The notes under the pieces were generated by a model. The model saw only the letters and a program-made list of their open reading frames with translations, was not told the DNA's origin and did not search any database. DNA of 5,483 nucleotides from Pseudomonadota bacterium (lineage in GTDB: Bacteria > Pseudomonadota > Alphaproteobacteria > Rhizobiales > Xanthobacteraceae). The translations under genes and the position numbers were made by a program. Positions 1-5,053 of the stretch are shown here, piece after piece. The stretch is from contig JAJYAH010000531.1 in assembly GCA_021779635.1 (NCBI GenBank), forward strand, positions 1 through 5,483. The letters run 5' to 3'. Positions within the stretch are counted from its first letter, which is position 1, and each line of letters opens with the position of its first letter.

Positions 1-70
1 GGCCATGTCCCCGGTCCGGATAATCCTAACGAGCCCGTAATCCCGGCTGACCTCTGAAGCAACAAAATTG

Positions 71-96
71 GGAACCGCAGCCCTCTCGCTTTCGAA
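71..96 (+). promoter_or_regulatory. Possible weak EcfG-type promoter upstream of the first small gene
   Basis: A GGAAC box at 71-75 matches the -35 element of the alphaproteobacterial general stress sigma factor EcfG. With the usual 17-base spacer, the -10 position (93-96) reads CGAA rather than CGTT, so only half of the -10 core fits. It lies about 70 bases before the preferred ATG of the small gene at 167. The -35 match and spacing are seen directly; promoter function is a weak inference. Confidence 0.25.
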
Positions 97-166
97 TCCC
101 TGACCCGTGCTAACCGCCCGGAACGAGCCGGTCGCGGAAGGATTCGTTTCGGCAGGAGCCCATTCG

Positions 167-433
167 ATGCTGATGACGAAGGAAGGACGACCGGCGATCC
201 GGACGCTGCGCGGTTGGGCGATCAACGTGCTGCAGGAGGCAGGTGCGATCCACGAATGCGAGGAGCATGGCTGGGCGAAGGACCGGTCCGATCCGCACGC
301 CCGCGAGCGCGCCGTCGATCTCGCCCGTCAGTATCCGCCGGCCGGCGTCTCGCCCGAGGAAGCCGTCGCGGAGATCCGCGACGTGCTGGATTCGATCGGC
401 GATACATGCCCGAAATGTCCGGCCGATGGCTAG
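167..433 (+). CDS. Small conserved hypothetical protein, 88 aa
   Basis: This encodes a soluble, acidic to neutral protein of 88 residues with no signal peptide or membrane segment. I recognise the style of a short hypothetical protein common in Bradyrhizobium and relatives, but know no function for it. ATG 167 is chosen because AGGAG at 154-158 lies 8 bases upstream. The frame stays open to a GTG at 107, which has no ribosome binding site, and a second ATG at 173 is also possible. Visible features are a helical, Ala/Glu-rich middle, the stretch HECEEHGW (residues 29-36), and a C-terminal CPKC pair (81-84). Together these give three Cys and two His that could bind metal, which is speculation. 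It converges with the DUF3606-like gene. The opposite-strand ORF over the same bases is treated as a shadow because it lacks these signals. Confidence 0.72.
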   Translation: MLMTKEGRPAIRTLRGWAINVLQEAGAIHECEEHGWAKDRSDPHARERAVDLARQYPPAGVSPEEAVAEIRDVLDSIGDTCPKCPADG

Positions 434-438
434 ATGGC

Positions 439-461
439 CCGGCACCGCGAGGCGGCGCCGG
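439..461. terminator. GC-rich hairpin between convergent stop codons
   Basis: The arms 439-448 and 452-461 pair as a 10-position stem with one A-C mismatch (444 against 456) and a GAG loop. The hairpin sits in the 40-base gap between the stop codons of two convergent genes, a typical place for a shared terminator. Neither strand has a T-tract after the stem, so it is not a classical intrinsic terminator. It could stall or shield 3' ends from either side. Confidence 0.35.
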
Positions 462-473
462 CGAAACGTCCGA

Positions 474-659
474 CTAGCGTCCGAGGCGCTTCTCGACGCG
501 CTTGCGGCTGTTGCCGACCTTCTTGACGGCCTTCTTCACGGCCGCGGCCGACCGGCCCGACTTCTTCGCTTCGTATCGCACTTCGTACTTCTGACCGCCG
601 GCCACGCGGGCCCGGTCCTGCTTGCGCCCGCGGGCCGTCTTCTTCTTCGCTGCCGCCAT
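474..659 (-). CDS. DUF3606-like small basic protein, 61 aa
   Basis: This is a very basic 61-residue protein. It has a Lys/Arg-rich N-terminus (residues 1-20) followed by a core starting KYEVRYEAKKSGRS (24-37) and containing VKKAVKKVGNSR (41-52). That core resembles the DUF3606 family: YEVRY, then a short helix-turn region with a conserved K-x-V-G-x-S. The family's molecular role is unknown. The high positive charge would allow nucleic acid binding, but that is inference. The ATG at 659 is well supported by AAGGAGG (671-665 on this strand) five bases upstream. The frame runs on to 776 without another ribosome binding site. An excellent EcfG promoter lies just upstream, so the gene is probably induced in the general stress response. 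It is divergent from the ligase remnant. Confidence 0.85.
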   Translation of the reverse strand: MAAAKKKTARGRKQDRARVAGGQKYEVRYEAKKSGRSAAAVKKAVKKVGNSRKRVEKRLGR

Positions 660-690
660 CGGCTCCTCCTTCGATGAACGATGGCGATGC

Positions 691-716
691 AACGCGGCAA
701 AGGATTCGACGGTTCC
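691..716 (-). promoter_or_regulatory. EcfG (general stress response) promoter, GGAAC-N17-CGTT
   Basis: Read on the minus strand, GGAAC (716-712) is followed by exactly 17 bases and then CGTT (694-691). This matches the established consensus for sigma-EcfG promoters in Hyphomicrobiales, which are controlled by the PhyR-NepR-EcfG switch. The start point would fall near 684, leaving a leader of about 25 bases that includes the ribosome binding site of the DUF3606-like gene. The match and spacing are seen directly; activity is inferred from the consensus. Confidence 0.75.
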
Positions 717-769
717 GGAACGATTCCATCTTTGCCACTTTGAATCACCGTTTTGCGTGGAGTTGGTGA

Positions 770-1681
770 GTGGCATTTCAGCGGCGAAAACCGGCGGCGA
801 TCGGCGTCAAGGCGCCGCTGCCCGGATTCGTCGAGCCGGCGCTGGCGACTTTGATCGACAAGGTGCCGTCCGGAGACCGCTGGATCCACGAAATCAAGTT
901 CGAAGGATACCGCGTCCAGGCGCACCTCGCCAACGAAGCGGTCAAGATCTTCACCCGCCGCGGCTACGACTGGACCAATCGCTTCAAGAAGGTCGCGCAC
1001 GACGCCTAGCGCATTAAAGCCAGTTCGGCCGTCATCGACGGCGAGATCGTCTTCCGGCCGCCGACGGCACCACCGATTTCTCGGTGCTGCAGAACGAGCT
1101 CAAGGGAAAGTCGAAGAGCATTGTCATGGTCGCGTTCGATCTGCTCTATCTGAACGGCCGGGACATCCGGAAGCTGCCGCTCTTCCGGCGGAAGTCCGAG
1201 CTCAGGAAGATCATTGCGGGCACCGACGTCCAGTTCAGCGAGAGCTTCGAGATCGAGGGCACTGAGATATTCGCCCATGCCTGCAAGCTTGGGCTCGAGG
1301 GGGTCGTCTCAAAGGTCCGCGACAGCGCGTATTCGAGTGGTCGGAGCAACAGCTGGGTCAAGAAGACCTGCGCGCAGCGAGAGACGTTAACGATCGCCGG
1401 CTTCGCCCTCGACGCAGGCAAATGGGACGGCATCTATCTCGGCCGGCGCAAGGGCGGCGACCTCGTCTACGCCGGACCATGGTTTCGACAAGGCGTCCGC
1501 CGCCGACCTGCAGAAGCGGCTGAAGCCGCTGATCCGAAAGACTCAGCCTTACGCGAAGCGGATCGCGCACAAGGGCATCTGGGTCGAGCCGAAACTGTTG
1601 GTCCAGATCGAGTACCGAGCTAAGTCCGCGGAGGGGAAAGTCCGGTACCCATTCTTCAAGGGCCTGCGGGAAGATCTGTGA
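770..1681 (+). pseudogene. Broken LigD-type ATP-dependent DNA ligase
   Basis: Pieced together, the reading frame encodes a roughly 306-residue ATP-dependent ligase of the stand-alone LigD type. Such enzymes seal double-strand breaks in Ku-dependent end joining. The GTG start at 770 has GGAG at 759-762. The first segment (770-1006) holds motif I, EIKFEGYR, with the adenylated Lys at 896-898. Family members usually have KxDG, so the Asp is here Glu. A TAG at 1007-1009 replaces an expected Trp codon. The same frame then continues with IKASSAVIDGEIV until a one-base loss near 1051-1054. The second segment carries FDLLYLNG (1135-1158), EGVVSK (1297-1314) and WVKK (1354-1365). An apparent 8-base loss at about 1476/1477, inside the usual AGKVDHGFDK stretch, shifts back to the first frame. 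That frame then runs through the OB-fold region to TGA 1679-1681. The losses total 9 bases, so the overall frame is restored. No intact product is possible, unless some lesions are sequencing errors. Confidence 0.88.
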
Positions 1682-1717
1682 TGATAGCCGAGAATCGCGC
1701 GTCCGTTAAGCCGGCAG

Positions 1718-1746
1718 AAAGCGGGCCGTCCAGGACGGCCCGCTTT
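1718..1746. terminator. Bidirectional terminator hairpin between ligase remnant and csbD
   Basis: The arms AAAGCGGGCCGTC (1718-1730) and GACGGCCCGCTTT (1734-1746) are perfectly complementary around a CAG loop, a 13-bp stem. The ends give AAA on the left and TTT on the right, so either strand carries a short T-run at the stem's 3' side. The hairpin lies 37 bases after the ligase stop and 21 bases from the csbD stop, between convergent genes. It fits an intrinsic terminator serving both sides. Confidence 0.8.
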
Positions 1747-1766
1747 CCGTTGTCATAACGAGGAAG

Positions 1767-1946
1767 CTATTCGGTTCCGCGTTTTACCGAATCCTTCACG
1801 TCCCCTGCGGCATTGTGCAGATCACCCTTGGCCTTGTCTGCTTTGCCTTCCCCCTGAAGTTCCTTGTGATGGGTAATTTTGCCGGCGGCGTCCTTGATGG
1901 CGCCTTTCGCCTTATCGGCAGTGCCTTTTACATGCTCTTTGTCCAT
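1767..1946 (-). CDS. CsbD family stress-response protein, 59 aa
   Basis: This is a 59-residue, highly charged, hydrophilic protein of the CsbD family. These are abundant small stress proteins, named after a sigma-B-dependent gene of Bacillus subtilis; their biochemical role is unsettled. The family pattern is clear. MDKEHVKGTADKAKGAIKD opens the protein, and HKELQGEGKADKAKG sits in the middle. The element A-D-K-A-K-G-x4-A-A-G occurs twice (residues about 10-22 and 36-48), an internal duplication typical of this family. The ATG at 1946 starts exactly where family members begin. Only a weak purine stretch precedes it, and an in-frame TTG at 1967 would add seven residues. No good EcfG promoter was found, although stress regulation is expected. 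Confidence 0.9.
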   Translation of the reverse strand: MDKEHVKGTADKAKGAIKDAAGKITHHKELQGEGKADKAKGDLHNAAGDVKDSVKRGTE

Positions 1947-2088
1947 GTCCGTCGTAGGCGAGAGCAATCAATCGGCGAGCGCCTGAGTTCCTAATCCGTT
2001 GGTCTCGAACACGCGTTCAGAGCCCGACACGATCGGACACAAGTCGATGAGGCAGTCGACATTGGCCGGTAGCAACGCTCTCAAGCTA

Positions 2089-2113
2089 GGAACTATGCCG
2101 GCCGTCGCAGGTT
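2089..2113 (+). promoter_or_regulatory. Possible EcfG-type promoter for the hydrolase gene
   Basis: GGAAC at 2089-2093 is followed by 16 bases and then GGTT (2110-2113). This matches the sigma-EcfG consensus GGAAC-N16/17-CGTT at all but one core position. The inferred start near 2121 gives a leader of about 50 bases before the ATG at 2173. It is plausible given the exact EcfG promoter elsewhere in the window, but such short motifs can arise by chance. Confidence 0.4.
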
Positions 2114-2172
2114 CATTCCCGCCGCAGCATTCTCGGATTATCCGGAACGCTGGTGAGCTTAAAAGGCCTCCA

Positions 2173-3195
2173 ATGAAAGCAAAGAACCTAGCTCGGCGCG
2201 CCCGCCGATCTCTTTCTGCCGAGCGCAGCGACGCATGGACGTCTTCCCTGATAACTGCCTCGGCCGCCGCGCTTGGCGCCTTGGCCGCGATGGCCGTGCT
2301 CAACCGGCATCTTGCAAAAAAGGCCGAGCGAGAAAATCCGCCGGCGGGCCGGTTCATGGATGTGAATGGCGTGCATCTTCATTACGTCGAACGCGGCTCC
2401 GGCGATCCGATCGTTCTGCTCCACGGCAACGGGAGCATGATCCAGGATTTCGAGTGTAGCGGCCTCATCGACCTTGCCGCCGAGGACCACCGCGTCATCG
2501 TTTTCGATCGCCCCGGATTTGGCCACAGCGGCCGACCGCGCAGCACGATCTGGACTCCAGCGGCGCAGGCGGAGTTGCTGAAGACCGCTCTCGAAAAGCT
2601 CGGAGTTTCCCGCGCCGTCATTCTCGGCCACTCATGGGGCGCGTCGGTCGCCATCGCCCTGGCTCTCAAATATCCCACTCTGGCGCGAGGCCTGGTTCTC
2701 GCGTCGGGATACTACTATCCGACGCCGAGACCCGACGCAGTCGCATCGGTCGCGCCGTCCCTGCCGTTGCTCGGCGACATCTTGAGCCACACGCTGTCGC
2801 CTCTTCTCAGCCGGCTCACCTGGCCGCTGACCATGGCAAAAATGTTCGGCCCACAACCTGTCTCGCGGAAATTCAAAAGCTTCCCGCGGGAAATGGCTCT
2901 CCGGCCATCGCAACTGAGAGCTGCGGCCGCGGAAACGGTGCTGATGGTTCCGCACGCGCTTGTGCTGCGTGGTCGGTACGCAGATTTGAAGATGCCAATC
3001 GTGATCATCGCGGGCGAAGAGGACCGGCAGGTCGACATCGAAACCCAGTCCGCGAGGCTGCACTCCGACATTTCCCACAGCAGCTTCCGCCGCATCGGAC
3101 GCAACGGCCACATGATTCAACAGACAGCAACGGATGAAGTGATGTCGGCGATACGCGAAGTCGCAAACGGGCCAACGCGCGTCGCGGCGGAATAG
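2173..3195 (+). CDS. Membrane-anchored alpha/beta hydrolase, 340 aa
   Basis: This is a serine-type alpha/beta-hydrolase fold enzyme; the substrate cannot be told from sequence. A basic N-terminus (residues 1-20) is followed by one hydrophobic segment (about 24-44, ITASAAALGALAAMAVL), which probably anchors the protein in the inner membrane. The hydrolase core begins with MDVNGVHLHYVERG (62-75). The oxyanion-loop HGNG is at 84-87 and DRPGFGHSGRP at 112-122. The nucleophile elbow GHSWG (152-156) places the catalytic Ser at 154. The acid is probably Asp284 in GEEDRQV and the base His313 in GRNGHM, so the triad is complete. A variable lid lies at about 180-265. ATG 2173 is preferred: AAAGG lies six bases upstream and the anchor follows directly. 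The frame remains open back to 1999, but that extension looks non-coding. The FNT gene follows after 74 bases and may be co-transcribed. Confidence 0.9.
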   Translation: MKAKNLARRARRSLSAERSDAWTSSLITASAAALGALAAMAVLNRHLAKKAERENPPAGRFMDVNGVHLHYVERGSGDPIVLLHGNGSMIQDFECSGLIDLAAEDHRVIVFDRPGFGHSGRPRSTIWTPAAQAELLKTALEKLGVSRAVILGHSWGASVAIALALKYPTLARGLVLASGYYYPTPRPDAVASVAPSLPLLGDILSHTLSPLLSRLTWPLTMAKMFGPQPVSRKFKSFPREMALRPSQLRAAAAETVLMVPHALVLRGRYADLKMPIVIIAGEEDRQVDIETQSARLHSDISHSSFRRIGRNGHMIQQTATDEVMSAIREVANGPTRVAAE

Positions 3196-3269
3196 CTGAT
3201 CGTTGAGACTTTGCTTGGCTCTTCAACGGGCCTCCGCATTAGCCATCGGGCAAATCTTTCGTTCACGGA

Positions 3270-4139
3270 ATGACGCACATGCCTGAAGCCAGGACGGGGC
3301 GACGCGGACATGAGGGCGAACCTTCCTCCGACATGTCCGAAGTCGACAAGCGGGCCGTCGACCAGCGAAGTTCCGGATCCGCAAAGGTGGTTCATGAGGT
3401 CGTTCGGCTGCAGGGAGACGAAGAACTCGGCCGGCCTCTTCAGTCGCTACTGTTCTCCGGCTTCGCGGCTGGCGTCGCGATCAGCACGTCGCTACTGGCC
3501 GAAACTTTCCTTCGCATGCGTCTACCGGAGGCCAAGTGGACGGAGTTGGTGGTCTCGCTGGGTTACACGGTGGGCTTCGTCATGGTGATCCTGGGCAGAC
3601 TTCAATTGTTCACCGAAAGCACCGTGACGGCGGTGCTTCCCCTCGCAACGCATCCGACGGCTCGCAATCTCGTCCGCCTCTTTCGCTTGTGGGCCGCCGT
3701 CTTCACCGCAAACATGGCGGGCACACTCTTCGTCGCCGTCTTGGTTGCACGAAGCGTCATCGTGGGACCGGAACAGCTTGTTGCTGCCGTCGAGATGTCG
3801 AAACTGATACTGGCCCATGGCTGGGGAACCACGTTGTTCTTCGCCGCGCCCGCAGGCTTCCTCATCGCCTCCATCGCCTGGATATTGCCGAACGCGCGCG
3901 GAAGCGAATTCTGGGTCATCGTGGTCGTCACGTATGTGATCGCGGCGGGCGGATTCGCGCACGTCGTCGCCGGCGCCGCGGAGGCATGGTTGCTGATGCT
4001 GACGGGACAAGCCAGCGTCAGCAGCGCAGTAGGCGGGTTCATCCTGCCCGCCCTCATCGGCAATCTCATCGGTGGAACGGGCCTTTTCGCCGTGGTGGCA
4101 CATGGACAAGTTCGGGATGAGATCGACACCGAGACATGA
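3270..4139 (+). CDS. Formate/nitrite transporter (FNT) family protein, YfdC-like, 289 aa
   Basis: This is an integral membrane channel or transporter of the FNT family, whose known members are pentamers passing small monovalent acids such as formate, nitrite or hydrosulfide. A hydrophilic N-terminal tail (residues 1-55) precedes six hydrophobic segments at about 59-80, 92-110, 138-162, 184-207, 213-243 and 254-278. The stretch GRLQLFTESTVTAVLP (109-124) is characteristic of the YfdC-like branch. GGFAHVVAG (227-235) places His231 where FNT proteins carry their conserved central His. GNLIGGTG (264-271) is the usual last-helix signature. The real substrate is unknown. The start is uncertain: ATG 3270 has no proper ribosome binding site, whereas ATG 3279 has CGGAA about eight bases before it and would give 286 aa. 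It lies in tandem behind the hydrolase. Confidence 0.88.
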   Translation: MTHMPEARTGRRGHEGEPSSDMSEVDKRAVDQRSSGSAKVVHEVVRLQGDEELGRPLQSLLFSGFAAGVAISTSLLAETFLRMRLPEAKWTELVVSLGYTVGFVMVILGRLQLFTESTVTAVLPLATHPTARNLVRLFRLWAAVFTANMAGTLFVAVLVARSVIVGPEQLVAAVEMSKLILAHGWGTTLFFAAPAGFLIASIAWILPNARGSEFWVIVVVTYVIAAGGFAHVVAGAAEAWLLMLTGQASVSSAVGGFILPALIGNLIGGTGLFAVVAHGQVRDEIDTET

Positions 4140-4464
4140 TGCCCGGCCGATCGACTTTGATGCGATGACCAGTGCTCTTGTTGAGCTGATTGAAGCTGAT
4201 CTTCTCGCTCTCGGAGGTCGCGGGATACAACGCCACCGGGCAGATGACGAGAGAGAGACGCAGGAAGCCTTTCCAGTTGGCTCGGGGGGCCGTGTACGCG
4301 ATATTCCGTTTCGGAGCGGCGGCTCGGATTCAAGACGAACGGGTTAAGCCGGTTCCGACATGGCCGCCCCTCTTCCGCCGGATTTTCCGCGATCAGGTCC
4401 CACGTCAGCGGAATCCGTGGCCAAGGCGCCGGGGGCGGCTTAACAAAGAGAGAACCATGCTCTT
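4140..4464. other. Stretch of about 325 bases without a convincing gene
   Basis: No reading frame here shows a start with a ribosome binding site, or a protein I recognise. Open frames exist but are low-complexity Arg/Pro-rich translations typical of GC-rich shadow frames. No clear terminator follows the FNT stop. An imperfect inverted repeat pairs CGGATT and CCGC (4379-4384, 4387-4390) with GCGG and AATCCG (4408-4411, 4412-4417). It lies in the presumed leader of the next gene. No EcfG promoter was seen. Confidence 0.5.
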
Positions 4465-4682
4465 ATGTCCGCCATGCCCGAAGCCGCTGCGCCCAGACCA
4501 TCGACCTGGACGAGGCTGCCGACCAAGCGATCGCAGCCTGTGGCGGTGATGCGCGAGAGGACGTCAAGGCGCTGATCGTCGCTAACGATTTCCTCGAGAG
4601 CCAACTCGACGAACTCCGGATGAAGGTGTCTACCGACTACGCATGGGGCCGCGTCCGCACCGCCCGCGATCGCAAGGAGTAG
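4465..4682 (+). pseudogene. Small conserved hypothetical protein with a probable one-base frameshift, about 72 aa
   Basis: The frame ending at TAG 4680-4682 reads QTIDLDEAADQAIAACGG, then DVKALIVANDFLESQLDELR. This style matches short hypothetical proteins common in Bradyrhizobium; the function is unknown. It has no membrane segment and is mostly helical. That frame has no ATG, GTG or TTG upstream at a usable position. ATG 4465 lies one frame away and reads MSAMPEAAAP before the two would join. Adding one C to the CCC run at 4492-4494 would give a continuous protein of about 72 residues. The alternative ATG 4457 is in the third frame. The frameshift could be a true mutation or an error in a G/C run. 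The stop codon overlaps the ribosome binding site of the next gene, suggesting a two-gene operon. Confidence 0.62.
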
Positions 4683-4688
4683 CTGCCG

Positions 4689-4934
4689 ATGGATGTCACC
4701 TACTTCGTCGCGCTTCCGTTCGTCGTCGCGGACGACGGCGTTGCGCCAGGCGAGGCGGTCGAGTGCACGAGCGCCAGCGCAGCCGTCATACGCGCAGAGG
4801 CGCTCTCCCGAAAGCCGGGCTGCGCCGGCGCGCTCGCCTTCAGCCGCAGCGGCGACCCCGCGACCGGCGAGTTCGGTGACGCCAAGCTGATCCGCAAGTT
4901 CGGCGACGTGCTGGACGATCTGTCCGCGCTGTGA
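4689..4934 (+). CDS. Small conserved hypothetical protein, 81 aa
   Basis: This is an 81-residue soluble protein starting MDVTYFVALPFVVADDG and ending GDAKLIRKFGDVLDDLSAL. I recognise it as the type of short conserved hypothetical found in Bradyrhizobium relatives; no function is known to me. The N-terminal half has two short hydrophobic strands and an Ala-rich helix (residues about 27-41), and the C-terminal half is charged. Nothing suggests export, because the hydrophobic start is too short for a signal peptide. The ATG is well supported: AAGGAG (4674-4679) lies nine bases upstream and touches the stop codon of the preceding small gene. The two genes are therefore probably co-transcribed and translationally coupled. 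It converges with the mgtA-type gene. Confidence 0.78.
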   Translation: MDVTYFVALPFVVADDGVAPGEAVECTSASAAVIRAEALSRKPGCAGALAFSRSGDPATGEFGDAKLIRKFGDVLDDLSAL

Positions 4935-4983
4935 GGGGCGGATAATCCCGTGTTCAGCGAGAAACCGCGCCGTTGGGCTTTCT

Positions 4984-5006
4984 GTTTCGCGCACCGAAAC
5001 GCTTTT
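4984..5006 (+). terminator. Weak hairpin with short T-run after the small-gene pair
   Basis: GTTTCG (4984-4989) and CGAAAC (4995-5000) pair around a five-base loop and are followed by GCTTTT (5001-5006). The stem is only 6 bp, so termination would be weak. Its place, 50 bases after the last stop of the plus-strand pair and ahead of the convergent ATPase stop, fits a terminator. Confidence 0.3.
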
Positions 5007-5053
5007 CGTCGGGCTGACTGGCGACGCGACGGTATCCCACCGCACGGATGTTG

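Noticed and set aside
536..1000. Minus-strand open frame of 154 codons across the DUF3606-like promoter and ligase start
   Set aside because: It spans two recognised genes and an exact promoter, and its translation is Arg-rich with no recognisable family.
1007..1009. TAG in the ligase as a recoded (pyrrolysine-type) codon
   Set aside because: The expected residue is Trp (TGG to TAG is one change), and two further frameshifts make simple inactivation or sequence error far more likely. Nothing suggests recoding.
1966..1991. Possible EcfG promoter for csbD on the minus strand (GGAAC at 1991-1987)
   Set aside because: With a 17-base spacer the -10 reads GATT, only half of CGTT, and the leader would be very short. 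It is too weak to annotate.
3196..3269. A dedicated promoter for the FNT gene
   Set aside because: No GGAAC box, no sigma-54 element and no convincing -35/-10 pair could be seen in the 74-base gap.
3522..4333. Long minus-strand open frames opposite the FNT gene (3522-4109 and 3602-4333)
   Set aside because: The plus strand encodes a clear FNT membrane protein with signature motifs; the antisense translations are low-complexity and lack ribosome binding sites.
4334..4356. GGAAC and CGTT-like boxes around 4334-4356 on the minus strand
   Set aside because: The spacing is only about 10 bases, far from the 16-17 needed, and no gene lies downstream on that strand.
4190..4549. Plus-strand open frame of 119 codons starting at TTG
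   Set aside because: It has no ribosome binding site, an Arg/Pro-rich translation, and overlaps the conserved frame of the small gene at 4465-4682.
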